Positions 45,997 through 55,953 of a stretch of 63,809 bases of DNA are shown here, piece after piece. The DNA comes from Kiritimatiellia bacterium (GTDB lineage: Bacteria > Verrucomicrobiota > Kiritimatiellia > SS1-B-03-39 > UBA6053). The position numbers were made by a program, and so were the translations under genes. Below the pieces are notes generated by a model. That model had not been told where the DNA came from. It made no database searches and saw nothing but the letters and a program-made list of their open reading frames with translations. The DNA lies in the NCBI GenBank assembly GCA_018401235.1, contig JAGYLC010000002.1:1-63809 (forward strand), read 5' to 3'. Within the stretch, counting starts at the first letter, position 1. The number at the start of each line of letters is the position of its first letter.

Positions 45997-46326
45997 GGCC
46001 AGGTTGGGTTGGAAAACGTGTAGACGAAATGTGGGTAAATAAGGTCAGACATCCTGATCCCGCAGGAATTTGCTTTGGCACCTTTTCCAGATCTGCCAGC
46101 GTTCGTGCCAAATCATTTTCCGGGATTTACCCCGAAATACCCATCGAGATCAGGAAGTCTGCACTTCCCATCCATCTTTGCGTTCTTTGCGCCTCCGCGA
46201 GAGTTATGATGGCCGATCCAGGAATGTGGTCGGAGATCTCCCGCAACTCGAATTTCATCGATATGGCGTTCATAACTAAAAATTCCTCGACATTTGATGA
46301 TTGTGATCTCACGCGTGTGGTCGTCC
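45997..46326. other. Intergenic region with possible gene scraps
   Basis: No convincing gene. Contains CTTTGCGTTCTTTGCGCCTC, a widespread intergenic word, and a minus-strand scrap (KFELREISDHIPGSAI) faintly like the start of GxxExxY proteins. Confidence 0.3.
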
Positions 46327-46811
46327 AGACCTCAGTTTAAGAGATGAAATTCGCATTTTCAATCGCAGATACAAATGCAGGAACGGATCCAAAGTGAAGT
46401 GACTTGCCTAACCCAGATTTCATCCGCAACCGAATGAACCACCCGCTCGCAAGCTCGCTGGAGTACACGGAGGAGCACGGAGCGCGGGCGAACCGGATAA
46501 TGGCCAGCACAACGGCAGCGTCCTGGGCGTGGAGCCCCTGAACTCACCCCAAACCCCACGCGGCACCCTGCGGTAAAGCTCCAACAGGGTGTAACGCGCT
46601 GGAATACACGCTTATGTGTATCATCTTTCACTGGAAGACTCTAACATCCTTCTGCATGGGTCCGTGGGGTCCGCGCCGTCCGTGGTTGACAAAATCCGAA
46701 GCAAATAAAAACAACCGCGGACGGCACGGACTTCGCGGACACTTGCTGGTTTAAGAACAGCATTTGAATCTGCGATGCCCATCCGCTATTTTGCCCTTCA
46801 AACTGAGGTCT
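46327..46811. mobile_element. AGACCTCAGTTT element with 55-bp imperfect inverted ends
   Basis: The left end AGACCTCAGTTTAAGAG and the later ATCGCAGATACAAATGC match the inverse of the right end (GCATTTGAATCTGCGAT and TTCAAACTGAGGTCT). The 485-bp unit has no transposase gene; it carries short words seen in other repeats (GCCGTCCGTGGTT facing AACCGCGGACGGC). It belongs to the same family as the elements at 23959 and 38388. Confidence 0.7.
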
Positions 46812-47304
46812 GAACTGAAAGACCGGCGGAAATAAGGGATACGTGATGAGGGATGAGACTTCCACTCGTACGCGTAATCATTCTCGCAATCGTAATCGAT
46901 TTTTAAAAAATCAGTCGATTAGGAGTAGGTGTGAAATTACGATTATGGAGGAATCTCACACAAAAGGTCGCAAGGTGGACGGCCAAAAGCGTAGATCTCT
47001 CGGTCCCCGAGGGATAATTGCCGAGGCCATGAGTAGGGTGTCCGGGCACTGGAATTCTCCGTCCGGGATGGAGGGCGCTAGGTGTTGCGCAGATCCCTCG
47101 GTTCTCGAGTAAATCTACTGGCCCCCGGGTATGAGCAGATTCGAAGTTGGAGGGTCGATTTGAAATCATTTTCCAGCGACAGAGATCCTCCCTGACCGAC
47201 AGGTAGGAATACCTATCTCACTCTCACTCCGCTGGACATCCTCTCTTCCCCATCCGTGGTCCGGTAAGATCTCTTTCCGGGAGCCCATGGTGATATTCGT
47301 GCTT
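46812..47304. other. Intergenic region with simple repeats
   Basis: Nothing coding recognised. Around 46870-46950 there are repeats of the CGTAATC / GATTACG type (GTAATCATTCTCGCAATCGT) common as intergenic filler in related genomes. Confidence 0.35.
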
Positions 47305-48162
47305 TTATTTAACCAACGGCTGCGTACGCCAGCGGCGGTGCATCCAGATCCACTGCTCCGGGTGCTCCCGGATAAAGGCTTCGATGGCTTTCGTGCAGGC
47401 CGCGGTCACCCGATGCACTTCCTCCGGTGATCGATCCGCCGGCCCCGGGATTTGCTCGCCCACCTCGACCACCAAAGTGTGATCCTCCCATTTCCGCCGG
47501 CAGAAGACCGGATAGATGGGATATCCGCTGATCGCGGCCAAGTGAGCCAATCCATCCGTGGTGCAGGCCGATTTGCCGAAGAAGTCCACAAATATCCCCC
47601 AGTTGCGTTTCATATTCTGATCCAGAACAAACACCAGCGGTTCGTGGGCTTTCACTACTTTCAGCAAATCGCGGGAAGAGCCGCGCCGGTCATGGATATG
47701 CGTACCCCACCGGCTCCGGACTTTGCAGACCCACTGGTTCAGAGACGGGGGTTTTAACGACTTCACTACCATATGCAAAGAGTCCAGACCATAGAGAGAC
47801 GCCGCCGCCGCGGGCAGTTCCCAGTTCCCGGTATGCGCCACCAGCGCGATGTAGCCGGTGCCCTTTTCCGGAAAGCGTTCAATATGGTTGAACACCAGAT
47901 GTCGGGCTATTTCGGATTCCGACATGTGAGGCATCCGGAAAAATTCGGAAACCGTATACCCCAGATTCCGATACATTCGGCGCATGATCTGGTTGGCCTC
48001 TGCCTGTTCCACCCCCAAGCAGTCCATGATGCGGCCCCGGATCTCCGCTTTCCGTCGGCTGAAAAGCCAAGCCTTACATCCGATCACCGCCCCTAGCGCG
48101 TGAGCCAGGCGCAAGGGGACATGACCGAATACCCAACTGATGCTGTTCAGAATCCAGGTCAA
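47305..48162 (-). CDS. lpxL: LpxL-type lipid A acyltransferase
   Basis: Adds a secondary fatty acid to lipid A precursors at the inner membrane. The catalytic H-x4-E is in VAHTGNWELPAAA; DQNMKRNWGIFVDFFGK is the family's second block (usually 'DQd.....gvfvpFfG'); an N-terminal membrane segment (NSISWVFGHVPLRLAHALG) anchors it. The 285-residue length is normal. Its start overlaps the clpC stop by four bases, so it ends the ilvE-mcsA-mcsB-clpC operon. Which acyl group and position it uses is not deducible. Confidence 0.88.
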   Translation of the reverse strand: MTWILNSISWVFGHVPLRLAHALGAVIGCKAWLFSRRKAEIRGRIMDCLGVEQAEANQIMRRMYRNLGYTVSEFFRMPHMSESEIARHLVFNHIERFPEKGTGYIALVAHTGNWELPAAAASLYGLDSLHMVVKSLKPPSLNQWVCKVRSRWGTHIHDRRGSSRDLLKVVKAHEPLVFVLDQNMKRNWGIFVDFFGKSACTTDGLAHLAAISGYPIYPVFCRRKWEDHTLVVEVGEQIPGPADRSPEEVHRVTAACTKAIEAFIREHPEQWIWMHRRWRTQPLVK

Positions 48163-50645
48163 TTGGTTTCAGCCAATTCCTGTTGAAAATGCAAGTGGTC
48201 GTCCTCGACCGTTACTTCGATAATCTGATCGGGGCAAAAGGTGCCTCTGAGCAGTTCCTCCGCCAAGGGATCTTCCAGAAAGCGCTCGATGGAGCGACGC
48301 AGGGGGCGGGCCCCGTATTCGGGATCGAAGCCCTTTCCAATCAGGAACTGGGTTGCGCTGTCATCCAGGCGCAGGGTCATACGCTTGGAGGCGAGGCGTC
48401 CGCGTACCTTGGTCAGTTCCACATCCAGAATTTTGGCCACGTCTTCGCGGGTCAACTGACGGAACACAATCATTTCATCAATCCGGTTCAACAGCTCCGG
48501 CTTGTACATCTGCTTGGCCGCTTCCACCATTTTTTCTTTCAGAACGGTGTAATTACTGTCCTGATTCGCCTGCATAAAGCCCAGACCGGTATTTTTCTTG
48601 GTGAATTCCGCACCGATATTACTGGTCATGATGATGATGGTGTTGCGGAAATCGACGGTTCGCCCCAAACTGTCGGTGATTTTACCTTCCTCCAGAATTT
48701 GCAGGAGCAGGTTCATCACGTCCGGATGCGCTTTTTCGATTTCGTCAAACAGCACCACACTGTAGGGGCGGCGGCGAACCTGCTCGGTCAACTGTCCGCC
48801 CTCGTCATGCCCCACATAGCCGGGAGGCGACCCGATCAGGCGCGAGGATGCAAATTTTTCCATGTACTCAGACATGTCAATCTGTATGAGCGCGGTGGGA
48901 TCATCGAACATGAATTCGGTGAGCATTTTCGCCAACAGGGTTTTTCCCACCCCGGTGGGGCCGAGGAAAGCAAAAGAGCCAATGGGACGGTTCGGATCTT
49001 TCAAATCCGCCCGGGAACGGCGCAGCGCCTTTGCGATCACCCCGACCGCTTCGGGCTGGCCAATCACCTGATTGGACAACACGGTTTCCATGTCGAGCAG
49101 GCGAGACATTTCGGTGTCCTCCATGCGGGTCAGGGGAACGCCCGTCCATTTGGACACGACATGCATGATGTCCTGATCGTTAACTTCCACCACTTTTTCG
49201 TCCCGTTCTTTGCGCCATTCCGTCAACGCGGATTCCAATTCCTCGCGGGCCTCGCGTTCTTCATCGCGCAGGGTGGCAGCTTCTTCAAATTTCTGGTGTT
49301 CGATGGCCTCGTCCTTGCGCAGCTTGATTTCTTCGATGCGGGCTTCCATGGTCTTGAGTTCCGCCGGGCGGGTCATGCAGGAAATACGTGCCCGGGAACC
49401 GGCCTCATCCATCAAATCAATAGCTTTATCCGGCAGAAAGCGGTCCGTGAGATAGCGTGAGGACAATTCCACCGCCTCGCGTACCGCCTGATCAGTGAAT
49501 TTGGCGTGGTGATGCTCCTCGTATTTGCGGCGCAGGCCCTGCAGAATCAGCACCGCCTCCTCCACAGAGGGTTCTTTTACCATCACCGACTGGAATCGGC
49601 GTTCCAGTGCCGAATCTTTTTCGATAAATTTACGGTACTCGTTGAGAGTAGTAGCGCCAATGCACTGCAATTCCCCGCGGGCCAGCGCGGGTTTGAGAAT
49701 ATTGGAGGCATCCATCGCCCCTTCCGCGCTGCCAGCGCCCACGATCGAGTGCAATTCGTCGATGAACAGAATCACATCGCCGGATTTACGAATTTCATCC
49801 ATCACCGCCTTGATCCGTTCCTCGAATTGTCCGCGGTATTTGGTGCCCGCCACCATCAGTGCCAAATCGAGCGTGATCACTTTGCGTTCCACCAGCAGTT
49901 CGGGCACATCGCCATCGACGATGGCTTGGGCCAATCCTTCCGCAATCGCGGTTTTACCCACGCCGGCCTCACCCAGCAACACCGGGTTGTTTTTGGTTCG
50001 TCGGCAGAGAATCTGAATGACCCGTTCGATTTCGGAACTGCGGCCAATCACCGGATCCAACTCATTGCGACGGGCCATTTCGGTCAAATCCCGTCCAAAA
50101 GCGGCAAGCGCCGGGGTTTTTTGTTTAGCGGGATCTTTGGAAGTGTCGGCGGTCTTGCCGGCGGCGGCGGTTTCGCCCCCCCCCATACCGGGGTCTTCGG
50201 AGGGGTCGTAACCGGGATCCAACTCCTTCATGATTTCAATTCGGGTTTTTTCCAGATCCACCATCAAATTCTTGAGCACGCGCGCGGCCACGCCCTCCCC
50301 TTCGCGGAGGAGTCCAAGCAGAATATGTTCGGTGCCGACATAGGAATGGTTGAGCGCGCGCGCTTCGCTGCCGGCCAGCGCCAATACTTTCTTTACCCGG
50401 GGGGTGAAAGGTACATTGCCCATGGTTTTGGTTTCCGGTCCGACCCCAACCGCTTTTTCGACTTCCAGGCGCACCGTTTCCAGATCGATGCCCATGCGTT
50501 GCAAAACGTTTACGGCTACGCCCTGTCCCAGGGCAATGAGTCCCAACAGCAAGTGTTCGGTCCCCACATACCCGTGGTTGAATCGGTCCGCTTCTTTGCG
50601 GGCCAGTTGTAAAACTTGTTGAGCGCGAGGGGTAAAGTTGTTCAT
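48159..50645 (-). CDS. clpC: ClpC AAA+ unfoldase
   Basis: The unfoldase that feeds ClpP; in Gram-positives it recognises phosphoarginine marks made by McsB. The protein has two N-domain repeats ([20 protein letters not shown] and [20 protein letters not shown]), NBD1 with [15 protein letters not shown], a short M-domain containing a UVR-like [20 protein letters not shown], and NBD2 with [14 protein letters not shown] and [14 protein letters not shown]. At 828 residues it is complete. clpP is not in the window. It follows mcsB by three bases. Confidence 0.97.
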   Translation of the reverse strand: MNNFTPRAQQVLQLARKEADRFNHGYVGTEHLLLGLIALGQGVAVNVLQRMGIDLETVRLEVEKAVGVGPETKTMGNVPFTPRVKKVLALAGSEARALNHSYVGTEHILLGLLREGEGVAARVLKNLMVDLEKTRIEIMKELDPGYDPSEDPGMGGGETAAAGKTADTSKDPAKQKTPALAAFGRDLTEMARRNELDPVIGRSSEIERVIQILCRRTKNNPVLLGEAGVGKTAIAEGLAQAIVDGDVPELLVERKVITLDLALMVAGTKYRGQFEERIKAVMDEIRKSGDVILFIDELHSIVGAGSAEGAMDASNILKPALARGELQCIGATTLNEYRKFIEKDSALERRFQSVMVKEPSVEEAVLILQGLRRKYEEHHHAKFTDQAVREAVELSSRYLTDRFLPDKAIDLMDEAGSRARISCMTRPAELKTMEARIEEIKLRKDEAIEHQKFEEAATLRDEEREAREELESALTEWRKERDEKVVEVNDQDIMHVVSKWTGVPLTRMEDTEMSRLLDMETVLSNQVIGQPEAVGVIAKALRRSRADLKDPNRPIGSFAFLGPTGVGKTLLAKMLTEFMFDDPTALIQIDMSEYMEKFASSRLIGSPPGYVGHDEGGQLTEQVRRRPYSVVLFDEIEKAHPDVMNLLLQILEEGKITDSLGRTVDFRNTIIIMTSNIGAEFTKKNTGLGFMQANQDSNYTVLKEKMVEAAKQMYKPELLNRIDEMIVFRQLTREDVAKILDVELTKVRGRLASKRMTLRLDDSATQFLIGKGFDPEYGARPLRRSIERFLEDPLAEELLRGTFCPDQIIEVTVEDDHLHFQQELAETN

Positions 50646-50648
50646 ATC

Positions 50649-51716
50649 TTAGAGTTTACGTCCTTTCTTTAATTCGGCAAGCTTCGAGCGCACCCATTCT
50701 GCACGAAAAATATCGCGTTGTTCCGCCGAAAGCTCTTTTACCGCCAGTTTCTGCAAATGGGCGGGGCGAACCTCCACCATAAGTTGCTCCACTTCATGGG
50801 CTTGATTCAATTCCAACAGGTCCAGGGATAGCCCCAACCGTATGATGGCCAGCAAGTCCAGCGCCTCCTTGGAGGAGAGGATCCAGGCATGCTGCAAAAT
50901 GCCCAGCGCCCGCCCCACCCGATCCCGCAAGGCGGCCGGTTTCGACTCTTCCAACCGCAACCGGGCGTTTTGCTCGTGCTGAACCAGTTCCGATACCACC
51001 TCCTGAATATCCTTCAAAATTGATTTTTCGGAGCGTCCGAGGGTGATTTGATTAGAAATTTGATACAAAAACCCGTCCGCGTCGCTGCCCTCTCCCCCGG
51101 AACCCCGCACCGCCAAACCCAGTTTGCCCAATCCACGCAGGACCGGCCGAATCTCTTCCATTAGCACCAATCCCGGCAGGTGCAACATCACCCCCGCCCG
51201 CATTCCGGTGCCGGTATTGGTCGGGCAACAGGTGAGATAGCCGAACCGGTCCGAATAGGCAATCTCCAGAATCTCCTCCATTTCGTCATCCACCGCCGAA
51301 ATTTCCTCCCAAATATCTTCCAAACTAAGCCCCGGGCGCACCACCTGCAGGCGCAAATGATCCTCTTCGTTGACCATTACCACATCCCGCAAATCCGGAC
51401 TCACCGCCAAGCCACTCTGATTACTCTCCTCCGCCAGGTCCTTGCTGATCAAGCTTCGTTCGTACAACAGGCTTTTTTGGAGGGTGGTCAACTCATCCAC
51501 CCGAAAGAAAGACCCGCCCTCGAAATGGCTGCTGTCCTTCAACATTTCCAAGGTATGCTCGCGGATACTCGCCCGCTGCTTAGCCTCCGCATGGGCAGGA
51601 AAGGGGATTCCCTCGATATTGCGGGCCAGGCGAATCCGGGAACTGATCGCGATTTCGCTTGGAGCGTGATCAATAAACCAGGTGCAGGGGGCGTCCACTA
51701 ATTCCTCAATGGTCAT
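50649..51716 (-). CDS. mcsB: McsB protein arginine kinase
   Basis: Phosphorylates arginine side chains, marking proteins for ClpCP. It is a phosphagen-kinase fold without the N-terminal helical domain. ATP-binding arginines are in ISSRIRLARNIEGIPFP, the substrate-side Glu in VMVNEEDHLRLQ, the Cys-containing loop in YLTCCPTNTGTGMRAGVMLH, and GSDADGFLYQISNQITLG matches the C-terminal signature. At 355 residues it is standard. It overlaps mcsA by four bases. Confidence 0.96.
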   Translation of the reverse strand: MTIEELVDAPCTWFIDHAPSEIAISSRIRLARNIEGIPFPAHAEAKQRASIREHTLEMLKDSSHFEGGSFFRVDELTTLQKSLLYERSLISKDLAEESNQSGLAVSPDLRDVVMVNEEDHLRLQVVRPGLSLEDIWEEISAVDDEMEEILEIAYSDRFGYLTCCPTNTGTGMRAGVMLHLPGLVLMEEIRPVLRGLGKLGLAVRGSGGEGSDADGFLYQISNQITLGRSEKSILKDIQEVVSELVQHEQNARLRLEESKPAALRDRVGRALGILQHAWILSSKEALDLLAIIRLGLSLDLLELNQAHEVEQLMVEVRPAHLQKLAVKELSAEQRDIFRAEWVRSKLAELKKGRKL

Positions 51717-52216
51717 GTGGGGTTTCCTCCTTCGTGACCGTTCTTTTGCAGATCCTTCAATTCATCCCGGTATTTAGCCGCCTTTTCATATTCCTCGGCC
51801 TCAATTGCCTCCGAGATGCTCGATTCCAACGATTCGATGCGATTGCGCATGGACAATTTTCTCACCCGGTTTCGCGGATGTCTGCCCACATGTTCGGTGG
51901 CGTGGTGAATCGACTTCAACAGCCCGGTCACTTCCTTTTCAAAACTTTCGTAACATGCGGGGCAGCCGAAACGCCCCGCCTTGCGCAATCGATGCAGGGT
52001 CCATCCACACTCCGGACAACTCCGGCTGCGCCCGCCTTGAGCCAACGGTTGCGCAACCCCCTGCCCCAGAAGCAAATCCGACATCGAAAAGGTTGCGCCA
52101 TGCCCCACCCCCGCCTCGTCCGCACAGGCCTGGCACAAATGCAGTTTCTGCATCTTGCCATTGATCACCTGGGTCAAATGCACCGTGGCGGGTTTATCGC
52201 ATTTGTCACACTTCAT
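51713..52216 (-). CDS. mcsA: McsA activator of McsB
   Basis: A zinc protein that activates McsB. Four Cys pairs are present: CDKC, CQAC, CPEC and CPAC, in the usual order, followed by a C-terminal UVR motif (SISEAIEAEEYEKAAKYRDE). The 167-residue length is typical. Its start overlaps the ilvE stop by four bases. ctsR, the usual first gene of this operon in Firmicutes, is absent and ilvE is in its place. Confidence 0.95.
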   Translation of the reverse strand: MKCDKCDKPATVHLTQVINGKMQKLHLCQACADEAGVGHGATFSMSDLLLGQGVAQPLAQGGRSRSCPECGWTLHRLRKAGRFGCPACYESFEKEVTGLLKSIHHATEHVGRHPRNRVRKLSMRNRIESLESSISEAIEAEEYEKAAKYRDELKDLQKNGHEGGNPT

Positions 52217-53088
52217 GGGTCCTGTATCAACACACCGTTTTCCTTCACGAATTCTTTAAAGCGGGCTTGCAAGTCCACCGTGATCCCACCCGGAAAGCCA
52301 TCGCCAATCTGACGACGATCTACTTCCGTCACCGCAATCACTTCCGCCGCGGTTCCGGTCAGGAACATTTCATCCGCCGTAAACAGGTCGTAGCGCTGCA
52401 AAACCGACTCTTTTACCGTTATTCCGGCATCAGTGGCAATTTGCATCACCGCCCGACGGGTAATCCCGTCCAGAGCTCCGCACCACACCGGCGGCGTCAG
52501 CATTACCCCGTTTTTGACCACAAAGATATTGTCCCCCGACGCTTCCGCGACCTGACCCTGCGAATTCAGCATGATACACTCCAGCACCCCGGAATTAATC
52601 GCCTCGATTTTCGCCAATACGTTGTTCAAATAATTCAGGCTCTTAATCCGCGGATTAATCGCTTCGGGATGATTGCGAACCGTGCCCACGGTTACCACTT
52701 TCAAGCCGGTTTCGTACAATTCCGGCGGATACAACTGGATTTTAGCCGCGATAATGATGATTTCCGGTTTATCGCACAGATAAGGATTCAACCCCAGCGT
52801 GCCCACGCCCCGGGTGACCACTAGACGGATATAGCCCTCGGACAGGGCATTGGCCCGGCAGGTATCGCGCACCGCCTCGCACATCTCCTCCTCCGTCATG
52901 GGAATGGTCAGCGCAATCGCTTTGGCGGATTCATACAGGCGGCTCACATGCTCCTTCAACAGGAATACCTTGCCGTGATAGGCACGAATTCCCTCGAACA
53001 CGCCGTCTCCATACAAAAGACCATGATCAAACACCGACACTTTCGCATCCGCTTCATCCACCAGGTTGCCGCTCAAAAAAATCTTCAT
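52213..53088 (-). CDS. ilvE: Branched-chain amino acid aminotransferase
   Basis: A PLP-dependent class IV aminotransferase that performs the last step of valine, leucine and isoleucine synthesis. It has FDHGLLYGDGVFEGIRAY at the start, the PLP Lys in PRIKSLNYLNNVLAK, the conserved ECIMLNSQGQVAEASGDNIF and a TGTAAEVIAV cofactor loop. At 291 residues it is normal. It is the first gene of the operon with mcsA-mcsB-clpC-lpxL, an unusual combination. Confidence 0.94.
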   Translation of the reverse strand: MKIFLSGNLVDEADAKVSVFDHGLLYGDGVFEGIRAYHGKVFLLKEHVSRLYESAKAIALTIPMTEEEMCEAVRDTCRANALSEGYIRLVVTRGVGTLGLNPYLCDKPEIIIIAAKIQLYPPELYETGLKVVTVGTVRNHPEAINPRIKSLNYLNNVLAKIEAINSGVLECIMLNSQGQVAEASGDNIFVVKNGVMLTPPVWCGALDGITRRAVMQIATDAGITVKESVLQRYDLFTADEMFLTGTAAEVIAVTEVDRRQIGDGFPGGITVDLQARFKEFVKENGVLIQDP

Positions 53089-53340
53089 TCGTTTCCTTCC
53101 ACATAGAGGTAATACATTTCTAACAGGCTCTATAATGCAACCCGGCCCGGATGCAAGGCGAATTCAACCCACGCTCAGGATAGGGCAGAGAAAATGATAC
53201 GCACCACAAATGCCCCAAGGGGCATCGGGATACCCAGCCGCTCCTTGGCACAGTCGAATGAAATCCGTTGTTGTAAATAAAATGGGTACCTGAACCCGAA
53301 TAAGTTTGAGCCGATCTCCAGGCTTTGCTAGATTTCATGA

Positions 53341-54339
53341 ATGAACACATCCACATCCGAAGACGCGTATTGGCTGGGTATCGATTTGGGGGGCACCAAA
53401 ATCTTGGCCGAGGTCTATGACGACAAGCTGAAGCTGGTCGCGTCCAAGCGACGCAAAACCAAAGCGGAACTGGGTCAGGAGGCCGGATTGGACCGGTTGT
53501 TGAAAACCGGGGCGGATGCGGTGAAGGACGCGGGAATTGACCCGGCGAAGCTGCGCGGGGTGGGGCTCGGCTGTCCGGGGGTGCTCAACCTCAAAACCGG
53601 AGTATTGGTCAAGGCACCAAATCTGGGGTGGAAGGATGTGGAGATCCAATCGATTCTGAAAAAGGAATTCAAAGTGCCTGCATTCGCCGTCAACGATGTG
53701 GATGCGGGTACTTTCGGCGAATTCACCTGCGGGGCCGGAAAAGGGGCGGAGACGGTGATGGGCGTTTTCCCCGGTACCGGAATTGGCGGCGGCCTGATTT
53801 ACAACGGGACCATTTATCAGGGGAAACACTGGTCCTGCATGGAAATCGGACATCTCCACGTTCAACCGGACGGCCCCCTGTGCGGATGCGGACGCCTGGG
53901 TTGTCTGGAAGCGGTTGCCGGTCGCCTGGCTATTTCCACCGCCGCCTCTGCCGCCGTGATGCGCGGTCAGGCTCCCTGGCTCCAAAAAGAGGTGGGCAGC
54001 GATCCCGCCGACATTCGCTCCGGTGCCCTGGCCGACGCCATCAAAAACGGGGATCAGGTGATTGAACGTATCGTGCGTCAGGCTTGCTCCGCCCTCGGCA
54101 GCGTGCTTGGTGGAATGGTCAATCTGCTGGCCCCGGACGTGATGGTGATCGGAGGCGGCCTTCCGGAGGCGATGCCGGATCTGTATCTGAAAGCCATCTC
54201 CACCTCCATGGAACCCAAAATTATGCATGCCCTGCAAAAAACCTGTAGCCTGAAAATCGCCGAACTCGGCGATCATGCCACCGCTTTGGGGGCTGCGGCT
54301 TGGGCCCGACGGTCCATTTCTACCCTAACCAAAACGTAA
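53341..54339 (+). CDS. ROK family sugar kinase (glucokinase-like)
   Basis: Phosphorylates a hexose, most likely glucose, using ATP. It shows the phosphate-1 motif GIDLGGTKILAEVYD, the sugar-binding catalytic Asp in FAVNDVDAGTFGEF, GVFPGTGIGGGLIYNG, the His-containing EIGHLHVQ, and the zinc-binding ROK motif CGCGRLGCLEAVAG. At 332 residues it has no N-terminal DNA-binding domain, so it is an enzyme and not a repressor. The ppx gene follows 78 bases later. Confidence 0.93.
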   Translation: MNTSTSEDAYWLGIDLGGTKILAEVYDDKLKLVASKRRKTKAELGQEAGLDRLLKTGADAVKDAGIDPAKLRGVGLGCPGVLNLKTGVLVKAPNLGWKDVEIQSILKKEFKVPAFAVNDVDAGTFGEFTCGAGKGAETVMGVFPGTGIGGGLIYNGTIYQGKHWSCMEIGHLHVQPDGPLCGCGRLGCLEAVAGRLAISTAASAAVMRGQAPWLQKEVGSDPADIRSGALADAIKNGDQVIERIVRQACSALGSVLGGMVNLLAPDVMVIGGGLPEAMPDLYLKAISTSMEPKIMHALQKTCSLKIAELGDHATALGAAAWARRSISTLTKT

Positions 54340-54417
54340 TCCGATAAGGATTGAGACTGGGTAGGAGCTTTGCTACATATTCAGCATGAATCATCTGTTT
54401 TTCTTTCAAAAGGCGCA

Positions 54418-55947
54418 ATGAGCACCCGCACCGTGGCCGTAATCGATATTGGCACCGCCTCCATCCGTATGGCCCTGGCGGATATCGACGATGCCGGGAA
54501 TATTCAGTTTCTGGAAAAACTGAATCAATCCGTACGCCTGGGGCAGGACGTGTTCACCCGCGGCCGCATCCGCCGCACCACCGTAGAGGCCTGTGTGCGG
54601 ATTCTGGAGAGTTTTCAACAGGTGATGAAGGAATACAAAGTCGCCGCCGAGGATGTGCGGGCGGTGGCCAGTTCCGCCGTGCAGGAGGCCACGAACCGCG
54701 ACACCCTCCTCGACCGGGTCGCCATGGCCACCGGCATCGAGATCGAGATCATCGACGACGCCGAAGCCACCCGCCTCACCTACCTCAGCGTTCTCCCCTT
54801 CCTCCGCGACAAGCGGCGCAAAACCACCGAGCACACCCTGGTGCTGGAAGTGGGCGGCGGTCGCACCGAAATGCTGGAACTCCGCAATCAGAACATCATC
54901 GACACCCGGGTCATGCGCCTGGGCTCCGTGCGCTTGCGCAACCTTCTGGAGCAGCAACGCACCCCCCAGAATCAAATTCGCGACGTGCTCAACCAGGAAA
55001 TCACCAACACCCTTCATCAGCTCAAGGGCGATTTCAAGGAAGGCGATCCCTCCTTAATTGCACTTGGAGGTGATGCCCGTTTTCTGGCCATGCAGATCAA
55101 CCCCGAATGGAATCGGGATCTGCTGCAGCCGATACCGCTCAAAAAGTGGAAAGCCTTCACCGACCACCTCCTCGAACTCAGTCTCGAACAATGCGTGGAG
55201 CAGTATCACATTACCTTCGCCGAAGCGGAAACCCTCGGCCCCGCGCTCTACGCCTACAGCCGCTTCGCCGAGGATCTGGGCTGCAAGACCCTTAAAGTCA
55301 GCGCCTTCACCATGCGCGACGGTCTGTTGCAGGAACTCGCCCAGCAGGATGGCTGGACGGAGAGTTATCGCCGACAAATGCTGGAATCCGCCCTGCAACT
55401 GGGACAAAAATTCCATTTGGATGAAAAGCACGGTGAGGAAGTCGCCGGCCTCGCGTTGCAATTGTTTGATGAACTGCAAGAAGAGCATCATCTCGGTCCC
55501 CGCTATCGGGTGCTGCTGCACATCGCCTGTCTGCTGCACGAAATCGGCACCTTCATTTCCACCACCAGCCACCATAAACATTCCATGTATATTCTGGCCA
55601 ATACCCCGATTTTCGGACTGGGCCGACGCGACAGCCGCATCGTGGCCAACGTGGCCCGTTACCATAGGCGCTCCACCCCCAAAACCACCCACCCGTTCTA
55701 TCAGGCCCTCGTCCGTCGGGACCGCATTTGCGTGCAACAACTCTCCGCCATCCTCCGGGTGGCCGACGCCCTGGCCCGCTCCCGCGGACGCCGCATTCAA
55801 CACATTCTCTGCGAACGCTCGGACGAAACCCTGTTCATCCGGGTACCGGGCGTGGACAATCTGCACCTCGAAAACAGTGCCCTGCAAGTGAAGGGTCAAA
55901 TGTTTGAACAGGTATTCGGCATGAACGTCATTTTAGTTAAAGGATAA
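54418..55947 (+). CDS. ppx: Exopolyphosphatase / GppA family with HD domain
   Basis: Cleaves phosphate from polyphosphate or from pppGpp. The N-terminal actin-like half has VIDIGTASIRMALADI, AVASSAVQEATNRD, and LVLEVGGGRTEML; the C-terminal part (from about residue 300) is HD-like, with HIACLLHEIGTFI and SHHKHSMYILAN. The ATG at 54418 is preferred because family homology begins at STRTVAVIDIG. It lies six bases before ppk on the same strand, so synthesis and breakdown of polyphosphate share a transcript. Confidence 0.92.
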   Translation: MSTRTVAVIDIGTASIRMALADIDDAGNIQFLEKLNQSVRLGQDVFTRGRIRRTTVEACVRILESFQQVMKEYKVAAEDVRAVASSAVQEATNRDTLLDRVAMATGIEIEIIDDAEATRLTYLSVLPFLRDKRRKTTEHTLVLEVGGGRTEMLELRNQNIIDTRVMRLGSVRLRNLLEQQRTPQNQIRDVLNQEITNTLHQLKGDFKEGDPSLIALGGDARFLAMQINPEWNRDLLQPIPLKKWKAFTDHLLELSLEQCVEQYHITFAEAETLGPALYAYSRFAEDLGCKTLKVSAFTMRDGLLQELAQQDGWTESYRRQMLESALQLGQKFHLDEKHGEEVAGLALQLFDELQEEHHLGPRYRVLLHIACLLHEIGTFISTTSHHKHSMYILANTPIFGLGRRDSRIVANVARYHRRSTPKTTHPFYQALVRRDRICVQQLSAILRVADALARSRGRRIQHILCERSDETLFIRVPGVDNLHLENSALQVKGQMFEQVFGMNVILVKG

Positions 55948-55953
55948 TCCATC

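Noticed and set aside
46127-46312. A minus-strand frame faintly like a GxxExxY protein start
   Set aside because: The resemblance covers fewer than 20 residues and is followed by a common intergenic repeat word.
48183-49460. A 425-codon frame antisense to clpC, and a similar one at 49506-50612
   Set aside because: Both mirror the conserved clpC gene; no domain is recognisable.
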